From assembly GCF_003966225.1 (NCBI RefSeq), contig NZ_RXNU01000006.1:124001-188000 (forward strand): a stretch of 64,000 nt of DNA, in the 5' to 3' direction. This stretch comes from Shewanella canadensis. Lineage in GTDB: Bacteria; Pseudomonadota; Gammaproteobacteria; Enterobacterales; Shewanellaceae. Both the position numbers and the translations under genes were made by a program. Positions 33,295 to 43,592 of the stretch are shown in pieces (within the stretch, counting starts at the first letter, position 1; every line of letters starts with the position of its first letter). Under the pieces are notes generated by a model. The model saw only the letters and a list, made by a program, of their open reading frames with translations, searched no databases and was not told where the DNA came from.

Positions 33295-34377
33295 TTAAGG
33301 TTTTGGAGTCTGGATGTAAGATTCAAACTCGCCATCATCCGAGAGACGGATCCCTTTGTCTTTTATGCGCTTTTCCCATAATTTATGGGCCAACTGTTGC
33401 ATGTCGGTGACGGGGTCGTTGGTGTCGACGATCTCGAGACCCAAAAGCGATTCGACGATATCTTCTAATGTAACAATCCCTTCACCGGTACCGTATTCGT
33501 TAACCACAATGGCAATCTTGGTATTTCGCTTAATTAGCAGTTGAAATAGCGGCAGAATTTTCGCCGTTTCGGGAACCACGACTAAGTTGCGCTTCAACTC
33601 ACTGATAGGGGCTTGAGGGGTTTTTCGCTCGGCAAGCATGATATCGTTACGGTTGATGTAACCGATAACGTCATCGGGCTCTTTATCGTAAATGGGTATA
33701 CGAGAAAATGGCGTGCCCTTGTGCTTGATGGCAAACTCTTCCTGTGAAAGTGCCCCTGACAGACTGAACATCACTGTTCTTGGCGTCATAATGGCGGTCA
33801 CCGGCATCTCTTTGACCGATAGCATTTGAGTCAAAATCAGTGACTCTTGTTCGTCGAGCTCTCCGGATTCATGTCCTATTTTCGCCATTGCACTCATCTC
33901 TTGACGAATATACTGACCCTCATCTCCTTTTCCTAAGAGCTGAGTCACCTGTTGTGACATCCAGATTAGTGGCTTAGTGAGACGCTCCATCCACAAGAGG
34001 GCGATTGAAACCGATGGAGCGAGTGAACGCCAATAGTTTGCGCCTAATGTCTTAGGAATGATCTCAGAGAAAAACAGGATCAGGAATGTCAGGACACCGG
34101 AGAACACACCGAGCATTTCATCTCCAAATACCTTAGCGGCTTGAGCGCCCGCCACTGCCGCACCGACTGTGTGAGCAATAGTGTTCAGGGTGAGAATTGA
34201 TACCAGTGGAGATTCGACATTATCTTTCTGCTTTCTGAGTCGCTTGGCGGCTTCAGGGTTTGAATGCCCCAATGTTGCGACATAGCTGGGAGTGACAGAG
34301 AGAAGAACGGCTTCGAAAACGCTGCAAAAGAAGGATATCCCGATAGCAACGGCTACAATAACGATGAGGGTGATCAT
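33295..34377 (-). CDS. CNNM/CorC-type membrane protein with CBS pair
   Basis: Predicted magnesium or ion-transport-related membrane protein of 360 residues. Residues 1 to about 150 are a DUF21 domain with four hydrophobic segments, including ILTLNTIAHTVGAAVAGAQA and LFFSEIIPKTLGANYW. A CBS pair follows from about 190 (MPVTAIMTPRTVMF to VVNEYGTGEGIVTLEDIVESLLGLEIVDTND). The usual C-terminal CorC/HlyC domain is reduced to a short tail. It is divergent from rlmN. Bacterial CNNM proteins export Mg2+; substrate here is inferred. Confidence 0.87.
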   Translation of the reverse strand: MITLIVIVAVAIGISFFCSVFEAVLLSVTPSYVATLGHSNPEAAKRLRKQKDNVESPLVSILTLNTIAHTVGAAVAGAQAAKVFGDEMLGVFSGVLTFLILFFSEIIPKTLGANYWRSLAPSVSIALLWMERLTKPLIWMSQQVTQLLGKGDEGQYIRQEMSAMAKIGHESGELDEQESLILTQMLSVKEMPVTAIMTPRTVMFSLSGALSQEEFAIKHKGTPFSRIPIYDKEPDDVIGYINRNDIMLAERKTPQAPISELKRNLVVVPETAKILPLFQLLIKRNTKIAIVVNEYGTGEGIVTLEDIVESLLGLEIVDTNDPVTDMQQLAHKLWEKRIKDKGIRLSDDGEFESYIQTPKP

Positions 34378-34533
34378 TTATGGTATTACATTTACGGACC
34401 AATATTAGTCCAAGTCAATTCTAACATTAAGTATGCAGAAATGCTTGCGGCTAGTAAAAATTGCTTGGTGTCTGTATAATTTGCCGCCCCGTTGTGGGTA
34501 TTAGGTCTGTATTAAGTGTTGAGGTTAGTCGAA

Positions 34534-35655
34534 ATGAGTGAAAAGAAGATCAATTTATTGGATCTTGACCGTAAAGGGTTAAGAGCATTATTCACCGATA
34601 TGGGTGAAAAGCCTTTCCGTGCCGATCAATTGATGAAGTGGATGTATCATTTTGGCGAGACTGATTTTGACGCGATGAACAATATCAATAAGGTGCTGCG
34701 AGCTAAGTTAAGTGAGCGATGTGAAGTGGTAGCGCCTGAGATTACTAGTTACCAAAAGTCGGCTGATGGTACGATTAAGTTCGCCATCAACGTCGGTCAG
34801 GGCCAGGAAGTTGAAACTGTCTATATTCCAGAGGAAGACAGGGCAACCTTGTGTGTCTCTTCTCAGGTGGGTTGTGCACTGGAGTGTACTTTCTGTTCTA
34901 CGGCTCAACAGGGTTTCAACCGTAACTTAACCGTTTCCGAAATTATTGGTCAGGTTTGGCGTGTTGCCGATTTTATCGGTTTCCAAAAAGATACAGGCGA
35001 AAGACCTATCACTAACGTAGTGATGATGGGCATGGGTGAGCCGTTGCTTAATCTGGCTAATGTTATACCTGCAATGGATATCATGCTCGATGATTTCGGC
35101 TTTAGTCTGTCTAAACGCCGTGTCACAGTATCTACATCTGGTGTCGTTCCAGCTCTCGACAAACTCGGTGATGCACTTGATGTCGCGTTAGCCGTGAGTA
35201 TTCACGCACCTAACGATGAACTGCGTGACGTGTTGGTTCCCGTCAATAAGAAATACCCGCTGGAAGAGTTTTTGGCCGGGATACGTCGCTATATTGCAAA
35301 GTCTAATGCTAACCGTGGCCGCGTTACGGTCGAGTATGTGATGCTGGATCATATCAATGACAGCACAGATCAGGCCCACGAACTGGCTAAATTGATGAAA
35401 GATACCCCCTGTAAGATTAATTTGATTCCATTTAATCCTTATCCGGGCTCTCCATACGGTCGCTCTTCTAACTCACGCATCGATCGTTTCTCTAAAGTTC
35501 TGATGGAATATGGGCTTACCGTTATCGTAAGAAAAACCCGTGGAGACGATATTGATGCGGCTTGTGGTCAGCTGGCAGGGGATATTCGCGATAGAACCAA
35601 GCGTTTAGCGAAAAAACGCATGCAAGATAGTCAGATTTCGGTCACAATAAACTAA
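34534..35655 (+). CDS. rlmN: Dual-specificity RNA methyltransferase RlmN
   Basis: Radical SAM enzyme that makes m2A at 23S rRNA A2503 and tRNA A37. The 4Fe-4S motif CALECTFC has Cys at 114, 118 and 121; the catalytic cysteine region is [13 protein letters not shown] near the C-terminus; [12 protein letters not shown] and [10 protein letters not shown] are family motifs. The ATG at 34534 follows GAGG at 9 bases; an upstream GTG lies only six codons earlier. Length of 373 is typical. It begins the conserved run rlmN-pilF-rodZ-ispG-hisS-yfgM-bamB-der. Confidence 0.97.
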   Translation: MSEKKINLLDLDRKGLRALFTDMGEKPFRADQLMKWMYHFGETDFDAMNNINKVLRAKLSERCEVVAPEITSYQKSADGTIKFAINVGQGQEVETVYIPEEDRATLCVSSQVGCALECTFCSTAQQGFNRNLTVSEIIGQVWRVADFIGFQKDTGERPITNVVMMGMGEPLLNLANVIPAMDIMLDDFGFSLSKRRVTVSTSGVVPALDKLGDALDVALAVSIHAPNDELRDVLVPVNKKYPLEEFLAGIRRYIAKSNANRGRVTVEYVMLDHINDSTDQAHELAKLMKDTPCKINLIPFNPYPGSPYGRSSNSRIDRFSKVLMEYGLTVIVRKTRGDDIDAACGQLAGDIRDRTKRLAKKRMQDSQISVTIN

Positions 35656-35688
35656 CTCTTTGTAATATGTAGATAGATAGGCTTGCCA

Positions 35689-36471
35689 ATGAAGCAAGGA
35701 TTAACCCAAATTACAGCCCTTATCGTCATGGGCTTGTTGAGTGGATGTGTATCAGAGCGTACCTATAGCGGCACGGATATCCCGGTGGCCGAGAAGGAGT
35801 TTGATGGCGAGTCAGCTGCCAGGCAGAGGGCACAACTTGGATTAACCTATCTACAAAAAGGCAACAGTCAGCAGGCTAAATACAACTTAGATAAGGCGGT
35901 CGAGTACGCACCTGACCTTGAGGCTGTGCATGTCTCGATGGCCTATTACTATCAGACTGTTGGCGAACTTGAAAATGCCGAGGCATCCTATCGCAAGGCG
36001 ATAAGAACCAGTGATGCTTCAGGCGATGCTATGAATAACTTTGGTGTTTTCTTGTGTCAGCAAGAGAAATATAAGCAGTCAGAGGAGATGTTCCTTAAAG
36101 CTGTGCGCATGCCTAAATATACTCGTTCAGCCTCGAGTTATGAGAACTTAGGCATCTGCAGCCGTAAAGCGGGTCTGTTAGATAAAGCGAAGAAATACTT
36201 TGCCACGGCCTTGAAGTACGATCCGCGAAGGCAGGTGACTTTAATTGAATTAACAGAGATCGACGTTGAAACCGGCGATTATCTCAATGCAAGGGCTCAA
36301 TTAGTACGTTATCATCGAGTCGTTGCTGAGTCCGCGGAGAGTTTGACGTTGGGAATAAAAATTGAGCAAGGCTTAAATGATTTAGATGCAGCCAGAAAAT
36401 TTGGCATTTTGCTTCTAGCAAAATTTCCGGCATCCATAGAGGCTAAGCAGTATCGAGCTAGTATGCACTGA
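35689..36471 (+). CDS. pilF: Type IV pilus pilotin/biogenesis lipoprotein PilF (PilW)
   Basis: Outer-membrane lipoprotein with TPR repeats that helps assemble the PilQ secretin. Signal peptide with lipobox LLSGC (Cys near 20), then about five TPRs from residue 45 (LGLTYLQKGNSQQAKYNLDKAVEYAPD is the first; AMNNFGVFLCQQEKYKQSEEMF another). The ATG at 35689 is preferred to the TTG two codons before. Its stop TGA overlaps the ATG of rodZ by one base. Length 260 is normal. Confidence 0.92.
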   Translation: MKQGLTQITALIVMGLLSGCVSERTYSGTDIPVAEKEFDGESAARQRAQLGLTYLQKGNSQQAKYNLDKAVEYAPDLEAVHVSMAYYYQTVGELENAEASYRKAIRTSDASGDAMNNFGVFLCQQEKYKQSEEMFLKAVRMPKYTRSASSYENLGICSRKAGLLDKAKKYFATALKYDPRRQVTLIELTEIDVETGDYLNARAQLVRYHRVVAESAESLTLGIKIEQGLNDLDAARKFGILLLAKFPASIEAKQYRASMH

Positions 36472-37394
36472 TGACTAAAAAAGAAATCGATATGCTCAAG
36501 GATGAAGCTGAGACTCATGTAGAAACGGATACTTCTGAACAAGAGGATTCGCTCGGATCCATATTAAAAGCAGCCCGTGAAAAACAGGGCGCGAGTGTTG
36601 CCGATATCGCAGGACAACTGCACCTACGCCCTTGTATCGTTGAAGATATTGAGGCGGATAATTTCGGTGAAATAGCCTCAGCGACCTATGTTAAAGGCTA
36701 TGTGAAAAATTACGCTCGTATCGTTCAGGCCGATAAGAAAGCCATTCAAGCTTGTCTGGACAGGCAGTTACCTAAGTCTTCAGCGCCTGAGATGCAGAGC
36801 TTTTCCCGTAAAACGACACGTCAGGCCCGCGATGGCCGTTTGATGTTTGTGACCTATTTGATTGCCTTTATCTTATTGGCTCTGCTGGTGCTTTGGTGGG
36901 TGCAAAAGTCTGACACCCTGTCCGATATCGATCTTTCCAAACCAACCGTTGAAGAGATGGCCGATTCTCAACTGACACAAGTCGAGGTTGCATCGACGCT
37001 TGTCGAAGAGGGAGACCCCCTAACCAGTTTGCAAGCAGACACTCCTACAGCCACCTCTACAAAGACCCTGAGCAGTAGAGAGATCGAGCAAGCCGATGCC
37101 GTTGAGATGGAAAGTATACAGCCCAGCGTAGAAAAGGTGGTAGCAAGACTGTCATCATTGAGTTTCGACCTAAATGGCGACTGTTGGATAAACGTCAAAG
37201 ACGCGAAGGGCGATACCTTAATTAATGATCTTAAGACCGCCGGCAGCCAGCTCAATGTTTCCGGAGTCGAACCATTTAAAATTACTCTGGGGGCCCCTCA
37301 GGCTGTAAGTATCAAATTAAATGGTGAGAAGGTAAGCCTGAGTGACTTTCCTAACGGGCGGGTGGCAAGGTTAACCTTGCCGATGGCGCAATAA
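36471..37394 (+). CDS. rodZ: Cell-shape protein RodZ
   Basis: Membrane protein linking MreB to the cell-wall machinery. Layout: N-terminal XRE-type helix-turn-helix (about 28-95, LGSILKAAREKQGASVADIA to YVKGYVKNYARI), a basic juxtamembrane stretch, one membrane segment (about 124-143, MFVTYLIAFILLALLVLWWV), a Ser/Thr-rich linker, and a C-terminal DUF4115 domain (about 225-307, LSFDLNGDCWINVKDAKGD). It overlaps pilF by one base and lies 103 bases before ispG, as in related genomes. Confidence 0.94.
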   Translation: MTKKEIDMLKDEAETHVETDTSEQEDSLGSILKAAREKQGASVADIAGQLHLRPCIVEDIEADNFGEIASATYVKGYVKNYARIVQADKKAIQACLDRQLPKSSAPEMQSFSRKTTRQARDGRLMFVTYLIAFILLALLVLWWVQKSDTLSDIDLSKPTVEEMADSQLTQVEVASTLVEEGDPLTSLQADTPTATSTKTLSSREIEQADAVEMESIQPSVEKVVARLSSLSFDLNGDCWINVKDAKGDTLINDLKTAGSQLNVSGVEPFKITLGAPQAVSIKLNGEKVSLSDFPNGRVARLTLPMAQ

Positions 37395-37497
37395 GCACTC
37401 AGTTAAGCTTTGCGAAGAACAAGATTCTGTTGATGCTGTTTGTAGCCCTGTGGTTACCTGACAACTCAATGAAATAGACATATATAGAGTAAATAAG

Positions 37498-38613
37498 ATG
37501 TACAGCGAAAATCCAATCAAAAGACGAGCTTCAACCCGTATCTATGTCGGCGACGTGCCTATCGGAGACGGTGCCCCTATTGCGGTTCAGTCGATGACCA
37601 ATACTCTCACGACAGATGTCGAAGCAACTGTTGCACAAATCCGAGCCTTAGAGAATGTGGGCGCGGATATTGTTCGGGTTTCAGTACCGACCATGGATGC
37701 GGCAGAAGCGTTTAAGTTGATTAAGCAGCAGTCGAATATCCCTTTGATTGCAGACATTCACTTCGATTACCGCATCGCGCTTAAAGTTGCCGAATATGGC
37801 GTTGACTGTCTGCGTATCAACCCCGGTAATATCGGTAATGAAGAGCGGATCAGAAGCGTTGTCGAATGTGCCCGTGATAAAAATATTCCCATTCGGATCG
37901 GTATCAATGGTGGTTCATTAGAAAAAGACCTGATGGACAAGTACAAAGAACCCACTCCCGAAGCCCTGCTTGAGTCGGCCATGCGTCATGTCGACATTCT
38001 GGATAGGTTGAACTTCGATCAGTTTAAGGTCAGTGTGAAGGCATCGGATGTGTTCCTTGCAGTTGAAGCCTATCGTCTGCTTGCTAAACAGATTGTGCAG
38101 CCTCTGCATCTTGGGATCACCGAGGCGGGTGGCTTACGTTCCGGCTCTGTTAAGTCAGCCGTGGGTCTGGGTATGTTATTAGCCGAAGGTATCGGCGATA
38201 CATTGCGTGTCTCTCTGGCGGCCGATCCAGTTGAAGAGATCAAGGTTGGCTTCGACATATTGAAGTCACTGAGAATCCGTTCTCGCGGCATCAATTTTAT
38301 CGCCTGTCCATCGTGTTCTCGCCAAGAGTTTGATGTGATAAGTACGGTCAATGAGCTCGAACGCCGTTTAGAAGATATCGTTACGCCAATGGATGTTTCT
38401 ATTATCGGTTGCGTCGTGAACGGTCCCGGTGAGGCATTAGTCTCTGATATCGGGCTTACTGGTGGCGCTCGTAAGAGTGGCTATTTCGATGACGGCGTCA
38501 GACAGAAAGAGCGTTTCGATAATGATAATATTGTCGACTCTCTTGAGGCTAAAATCAGAGCCAAGGCATCAATAATCAATGGGCGTATTCCTGCTCAAGA
38601 TATAAATAAGTAA
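37498..38613 (+). CDS. ispG: 4-hydroxy-3-methylbut-2-enyl diphosphate synthase IspG (GcpE)
   Basis: Iron-sulphur enzyme of the MEP isoprenoid pathway, converting MEcPP to HMBPP. The three cluster cysteines are in [14 protein letters not shown] (two, near 270) and [13 protein letters not shown] (near 305), followed by a Glu ligand. The N-terminal TIM barrel has [19 protein letters not shown] and [11 protein letters not shown]. Length of 371 equals the E. coli enzyme class (372). Confidence 0.97.
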   Translation: MYSENPIKRRASTRIYVGDVPIGDGAPIAVQSMTNTLTTDVEATVAQIRALENVGADIVRVSVPTMDAAEAFKLIKQQSNIPLIADIHFDYRIALKVAEYGVDCLRINPGNIGNEERIRSVVECARDKNIPIRIGINGGSLEKDLMDKYKEPTPEALLESAMRHVDILDRLNFDQFKVSVKASDVFLAVEAYRLLAKQIVQPLHLGITEAGGLRSGSVKSAVGLGMLLAEGIGDTLRVSLAADPVEEIKVGFDILKSLRIRSRGINFIACPSCSRQEFDVISTVNELERRLEDIVTPMDVSIIGCVVNGPGEALVSDIGLTGGARKSGYFDDGVRQKERFDNDNIVDSLEAKIRAKASIINGRIPAQDINK

Positions 38614-38768
38614 TTAACACTCACATATGAGACGGTCGGCTAAATGCCGGCACGGTACTCTATTGTGCCTGTTAACTGAATATCAGTTTTACGTTTAGTA
38701 ATGAAGCGCCAGGGTATATACTGCGGGACGCTTTTAATTTTACAGCTAATTTCGGACGAGTCTTTATC

Positions 38769-40043
38769 GTGGCAAAACAGATCCAAGCGATTCGCGGAAT
38801 GAATGACATTCTGCCTACCCAAAGTCCTCTATGGCAAAAACTAGAAACCGTACTGAGAGAAACTGTCAGTGCTTACGGCTATAGTGAAATCCGTACTCCA
38901 ATCGTAGAGAGTACAGACCTTTTTAAACGTTCAATCGGTGAAGTTACTGATATCGTTGAGAAAGAGATGTATACCTTCGATGACAGAAACGGTGACAGCT
39001 TAACACTCCGCCCCGAAGGTACTGCTTCGACGGTACGTGCCGGTAACGAGCATGGTTTGTTATATAACCAAGAGCAGCGCCTTTGGTACATGGGTCCCAT
39101 GTTTAGACATGAACGTCCACAGAAGGGTCGTTACCGTCAATTTAACCAGTTCGGTGTTGAAGTCTATGGCATAGGTAGTGCAGACGTCGATGCTGAAGTC
39201 TTGATGCTGTCGCACCGTCTTTGGGAAAAGTTAGGCATAACCGAGCATGTGACCTTAGAGTTGAACACACTAGGCGACCCGGCTGAGCGAGCGGCCTATC
39301 GTGATGCGCTTATCGCTTATCTTGAGCAGTTTAAAGAGCAGCTCGATGAAGAAAGTCAGCGCCGTATGTATACCAATCCACTGCGCGTTCTCGATACGAA
39401 AAACCCTGAAGTACAGGCCTTGTTAACCGATGCGCCTGAGCTGATGGAGTATCTTGGTGAAGAGACCCGTGCACATTTTTCACATTTATGTGAACTCTTA
39501 GACGCCGTTGGTATCAAATACGTGATTAATCCACGTTTGGTTCGTGGTTTAGATTACTATAATCGCACCGTTTTCGAGTGGGTAACATCGAGTCTGGGCG
39601 CTCAAGGTACTGTACTCGCTGGCGGACGTTACGATGGCTTGGTGGAGCAATTAGGCGGTAAGAATACCCCTGCCGTTGGTTTCGCCATGGGACTCGAGCG
39701 TATCGTGTTGATGCTTGAAACACTCGAATTAACCCAAGATATCCCTGCTACTGTCGATGTTTATGTCACAGCGATGGGTGATGCGAGCAAGATTGAAGCG
39801 ATTAAGATTGCCCAGTCATTGAGAAGTGAACTGCCTCATCTGAGGGTGATGAGTCATTGTGGTGGCGGCAACTTCAAGAAGCAGATGAAACGTGCAGATA
39901 AGAGTGGTGCTCAGGTGGCCTTAGTGATTGGTGAAGATGAACTTGCCAATAACCAAGTTGCTGTTAAATATCTGCGTGACAAAAAAGAACAAGAATTAGT
40001 TGCCCGCGATGCTTTGGCAACTTATATTGCAGAACTGATTTAG
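38769..40043 (+). CDS. hisS: Histidyl-tRNA synthetase
   Basis: Class II aminoacyl-tRNA synthetase of 424 residues. Motif 1 is in the [15 protein letters not shown] region, motif 2 is [25 protein letters not shown], histidine-specific signatures [15 protein letters not shown] and [10 protein letters not shown] are present, and motif 3 is [13 protein letters not shown]. The C-terminal anticodon-binding domain starts near 325. The start is a GTG at 38769 after GGACGAG. It forms a likely operon with yfgM, bamB and possibly der. Confidence 0.97.
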   Translation: MAKQIQAIRGMNDILPTQSPLWQKLETVLRETVSAYGYSEIRTPIVESTDLFKRSIGEVTDIVEKEMYTFDDRNGDSLTLRPEGTASTVRAGNEHGLLYNQEQRLWYMGPMFRHERPQKGRYRQFNQFGVEVYGIGSADVDAEVLMLSHRLWEKLGITEHVTLELNTLGDPAERAAYRDALIAYLEQFKEQLDEESQRRMYTNPLRVLDTKNPEVQALLTDAPELMEYLGEETRAHFSHLCELLDAVGIKYVINPRLVRGLDYYNRTVFEWVTSSLGAQGTVLAGGRYDGLVEQLGGKNTPAVGFAMGLERIVLMLETLELTQDIPATVDVYVTAMGDASKIEAIKIAQSLRSELPHLRVMSHCGGGNFKKQMKRADKSGAQVALVIGEDELANNQVAVKYLRDKKEQELVARDALATYIAELI

Positions 40044-40056
40044 AGAGGAAGAATAC

Positions 40057-40677
40057 GTGGAAATTTATAGCACAGAAGAACAACAAGTAGATGCTATCAA
40101 ACAGTTCTGGAAAGATTATGGCACATCCATAGTCGTTGGTGCTGTGGTCGGTCTTGGCGGTTTATTTGGTTGGAACTATTACTCAGAATACAAGGTGGCA
40201 AAAGCCGAGTCGGCTTCTGAAGCATTTCAGGCCATGAGTGGCAGTGCAACTTCTGATGCCGCTATGCTGAATGCGGCTGAAAACTTCGCTAAAGATCATA
40301 GCCAGAAAGGTTATCAATCACTGTTATCACTTATCGTTGCGAAAGCGGCGGTTGAGTCTGGCGATCTGGGCAAGGCTGAAGCGGCGCTGAAAAGCGTGAT
40401 CGGCTCGGCACCCGATGCCAGCCTAGTTATGGTAGCGACGATGCGTTTAGCTCGTGTTCAAGCTGAACAGGGGCAGGTCGCTACAGCGATCACGACTCTT
40501 GAGCAAGTTTCAGATCCTGCATTTATCGCTCAAAAAGAAGAACTTAAAGGTGATTTTCTGGTTCGCAAAGGTGAAGCCGAGCAAGCCAAAGCCGCTTATC
40601 AAGCTGCAGTAGATAATGGTGGGGCGACATCAAGCCCTGCTTTACAGATGAAGCTAGATAATTTAAATAAGGCATAA
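40057..40677 (+). CDS. yfgM: YfgM-family ancillary SecYEG translocon protein
   Basis: Inner-membrane protein with a short cytoplasmic start, one membrane segment (about 21-41, TSIVVGAVVGLGGLFGWNYY) and a periplasmic TPR domain of about 160 residues. E. coli YfgM links SecYEG to periplasmic chaperones with PpiD. The family hallmark EEQQVDAIKQFWKDYG begins the protein. The start is a GTG at 40057 after AGAGGAAG, 13 bases after hisS. Confidence 0.93.
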   Translation: MEIYSTEEQQVDAIKQFWKDYGTSIVVGAVVGLGGLFGWNYYSEYKVAKAESASEAFQAMSGSATSDAAMLNAAENFAKDHSQKGYQSLLSLIVAKAAVESGDLGKAEAALKSVIGSAPDASLVMVATMRLARVQAEQGQVATAITTLEQVSDPAFIAQKEELKGDFLVRKGEAEQAKAAYQAAVDNGGATSSPALQMKLDNLNKA

Positions 40678-40688
40678 GGAAACGGCCC

Positions 40689-41876
40689 ATGAAGTCTTGG
40701 TGCAAAACATTGCTCGCATGTGGATTGAGCTTGGGGCTGTTATCGGCCTGTTCGTCCAGTGATGTAGAAGAAGAGCCGATTAGTCCTTTGCCTGAGATTG
40801 AGGCAAGTGTCTTTCCTGAGGTAAGTTGGAGTGCTTCTGTAGGTAATGGCGTGGGAGATTATTACTCGCGTCTTCGACCTGCAGTGCGTTACGACAAGTT
40901 ATATGTCGCCGATAGATATGGCGAAGTCACCGCATTCGATGAGAAAACCGGTGAAAAAGTTTGGAGCCAGGATTTCAGTTCGGCATTTAAGGACAACATT
41001 CTTGCTAAGAACAAGGGGGCTAAATTAGCCGCCGGTGTTACTGCAGCCCGTAATAAGGTGTTTATCGGTGGAGAGAGTGGCATATTAGGTGCGCTCGATG
41101 CTGAAACCGGTGAGACTCTCTGGTCGGTTATCGCAGGTGGTGAGCTTTTGTCAGCCCCTTCAGTCGGTGAAGACCTTGTGGTCGTCAACACCAGCTCGGG
41201 AACACTCGAAGCCTTTAATGTCGATGATGGTGAGAAACAGTGGAGCTACGAGTCTAAGCTGCCAAACCTAACCTTGCGTGGTACAGGTTCTGCAAGTTTT
41301 GAGTCTGGTGGTTTCTTTGTTGGTACGGCAGACGGTAAGATCGCGGTTGTCATCAAAAATAATGGTCAGGCGGCTTGGGAACAAGCGATTTACACGCCTA
41401 AGGGAGGTAACGAGTTTACCCGTATGGCCGATATCGACATGAAGCCATTGATCATAGGTGAAAACCTCTATGCCGTTAGTTTCAACGGTAACTTGGTTTC
41501 TATGGAAGTGAGAACCGGACGCGTTGTATGGACTCGTAAATACTCGAGTTTCCATGAACTTGCAGACTCGGGTGTAAGCTTATTCCTCGTCGATGACCAT
41601 AGCCGTATATACTCAGTCGATAGACGTAGTGGTTTAGAAAGCTGGAGCAATACAGAGTTAACTAACCGTAACTTAACATCGGCTGCGGTATTTAAAGATT
41701 ATATTGTTGTCGGAGACTTCGAAGGTTACCTACACTTTATCAATAAGAGTACTGGCGCCTTGGTGGGCCGCATTCAGGTCGATGGTTCAGGTTTATTTAG
41801 CCAGCCACTGGTCGAAGGTGATAACATCTATGTTCAGACTCGAGATGGTAAAGTTGCTAGAATAACGCTTCCGTAA
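40689..41876 (+). CDS. bamB: Outer-membrane assembly lipoprotein BamB
   Basis: Eight-bladed beta-propeller lipoprotein of the BAM complex. Lipobox LSACSS with Cys near 21; repeated PQQ-type blades are visible, e.g. AFDEKTGEKVWSQDF, ALDAETGETLWSV, AFNVDDGEKQWSYE, SMEVRTGRVVWTRK and SVDRRSGLESWSN. Length of 395 matches E. coli (392). It is 11 bases after yfgM and ends at a strong terminator. BamE, another subunit, is encoded at 13072. Confidence 0.96.
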   Translation: MKSWCKTLLACGLSLGLLSACSSSDVEEEPISPLPEIEASVFPEVSWSASVGNGVGDYYSRLRPAVRYDKLYVADRYGEVTAFDEKTGEKVWSQDFSSAFKDNILAKNKGAKLAAGVTAARNKVFIGGESGILGALDAETGETLWSVIAGGELLSAPSVGEDLVVVNTSSGTLEAFNVDDGEKQWSYESKLPNLTLRGTGSASFESGGFFVGTADGKIAVVIKNNGQAAWEQAIYTPKGGNEFTRMADIDMKPLIIGENLYAVSFNGNLVSMEVRTGRVVWTRKYSSFHELADSGVSLFLVDDHSRIYSVDRRSGLESWSNTELTNRNLTSAAVFKDYIVVGDFEGYLHFINKSTGALVGRIQVDGSGLFSQPLVEGDNIYVQTRDGKVARITLP

Positions 41877-41897
41877 GCTTTAGCTGAATAGATTTTT

Positions 41898-41928
41898 AGC
41901 CCCTGGAAGTTTGTTCCGGGGGCTTTTT
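41898..41928 (+). terminator. Rho-independent terminator after bamB
   Basis: Stem AGCCCCTGGAA / TTCCGGGGGCT with loop GTTTG, followed by five T. Confidence 0.92.
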
Positions 41929-41980
41929 AGTTATATAAAATTAATATTTTTGAAAAAAATTGTAGATTAGAGGCAAAAAA

Positions 41981-43447
41981 ATGATTCCAGTTGTGGCCCT
42001 TGTTGGCCGACCTAATGTGGGTAAGTCGACCCTTTTTAATCGTCTGACTCGCACTAGAGATGCGTTGGTGGCCGACTTTCCTGGGCTGACTCGGGATCGT
42101 AAATATGGTCGCGCTTTCCTCTCTGGTTATGAGTTCATCGTTGTTGATACCGGTGGTATCGATGGCACCGAAGAGGGGATTGAAACCCATATGGCTGAGC
42201 AATCGCTTGCAGCGATTGAAGAAGCCGATGTGGTATTATTCCTGACCGATGCCAGAGCCGGTTTAACGGCAGCAGATCAGGCTATATGTGAACACCTGCG
42301 CCGCCGGGAAAAAACCACCTTTGTGGTTGCTAATAAGGTCGACGGTATTGACGCCGACTCGGCTTGTGCCGAATTTTGGGCCTTAGGTCTGGGCGAAGTG
42401 TATCAGATGGCTGCAGCGCAAGGGCGCGGTGTGACCAACATGATAGAGTACGCGCTAGCTCCTTACGCCGAAGCGCTAGGTCTTAATCGCGAGGGCGAAG
42501 GCGATGAAGATGAAGAGGAGAGAGAGTACAGCGAAGAGGAAGCGGAAGCCGAACAGAAACGTCTTCAGGACCTGCCTATCAAGATGGCCATTATTGGTAA
42601 GCCGAATGTGGGTAAGTCTACGCTAACTAACCGTATTCTTGGTGAAGAGCGTGTGGTTGTTTATGACTCTCCGGGTACCACTCGTGACAGTATCTATATC
42701 CCCATGGAGCGAGATGGCCGTGAGTATGTGATGATCGATACCGCAGGTGTTCGTCGTCGCAGTAAGGTGCATGAGACCGTTGAGAAGTTTTCGGTGATTA
42801 AAACACTGAAAGCCGTTGAAGATTGTAACGTCGTACTATTGATTATCGATGCCCGAGAAGGGATCGCGGAGCAAGACCTGGGCCTATTAGGCTTTGCGCT
42901 TAATGCCGGTCGTGCACTGGTGATTGCCGTCAACAAGTGGGATGGTATCGATCAGGATATCAAGGACAGAGTGAAGAGCGAACTCGATCGTCGTCTGGGC
43001 TTCATCGACTTTGCCCGCATTCACTTTATCTCGGCGCTTCATGGCACCGGTGTAGGACACCTTTTTGAATCTGTGCAGGAAGCTTATGACAGTGCTACAC
43101 GTCGTGTGAGTACCTCTATGCTGACCCGTATCATGCAGATGGCACAAGATGATCATCAGCCTCCATTGGTTAACGGACGTCGTGTTAAGCTTAAGTACGC
43201 TCACGCCGGTGGTTACAATCCACCTATTGTGGTTGTACATGGTAATCAGGTTAAGAAGTTACCGGACTCTTATAAGCGCTTCATGATGAACTACTATCGT
43301 CGTTCATTGAAAGTCATGGGTACGCCTATTCAGATCCGATTCCAGGATAGTGCTAACCCATTTGAAGGCATGAACACCAAGAAGCTGACGGTAAGTCAGG
43401 AGCGTCGCCGTAAGCGTATGATGACGCATATTAAAGATAAGAAGTAG
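41981..43447 (+). CDS. der: Ribosome-assembly GTPase Der (EngA)
   Basis: Essential GTPase with two tandem G domains needed for 50S subunit maturation. First domain: GRPNVGKST (9-17), [20 protein letters not shown]. Second domain: GKPNVGKST (about 206), [29 protein letters not shown]. The acidic linker between them ([20 protein letters not shown]) and the C-terminal KH-like domain from about 375 are present. Length of 488 is normal. It has its own leader after the bamB terminator. Confidence 0.97.
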   Translation: MIPVVALVGRPNVGKSTLFNRLTRTRDALVADFPGLTRDRKYGRAFLSGYEFIVVDTGGIDGTEEGIETHMAEQSLAAIEEADVVLFLTDARAGLTAADQAICEHLRRREKTTFVVANKVDGIDADSACAEFWALGLGEVYQMAAAQGRGVTNMIEYALAPYAEALGLNREGEGDEDEEEREYSEEEAEAEQKRLQDLPIKMAIIGKPNVGKSTLTNRILGEERVVVYDSPGTTRDSIYIPMERDGREYVMIDTAGVRRRSKVHETVEKFSVIKTLKAVEDCNVVLLIIDAREGIAEQDLGLLGFALNAGRALVIAVNKWDGIDQDIKDRVKSELDRRLGFIDFARIHFISALHGTGVGHLFESVQEAYDSATRRVSTSMLTRIMQMAQDDHQPPLVNGRRVKLKYAHAGGYNPPIVVVHGNQVKKLPDSYKRFMMNYYRRSLKVMGTPIQIRFQDSANPFEGMNTKKLTVSQERRRKRMMTHIKDKK

Positions 43448-43509
43448 GTTTCAACTCTTAGGCTCCAAAGCCTGGCACTAGCATCTAGTGCAAGAGTAGA
43501 CCTTATGTA

Positions 43510-43546
43510 AACGGCCGGCTAAGTAAAATTAGCTGGCCGTTTTTTT
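43510..43546 (+). terminator. Rho-independent terminator after der
   Basis: Twelve-base stem AACGGCCGGCTA / TAGCTGGCCGTT (one G-T pair) followed by seven T. Confidence 0.92.
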
Positions 43547-43592
43547 ATCCATTTTATTGAATATGCTATTAATTCAGAGTCTTTCAGACTTT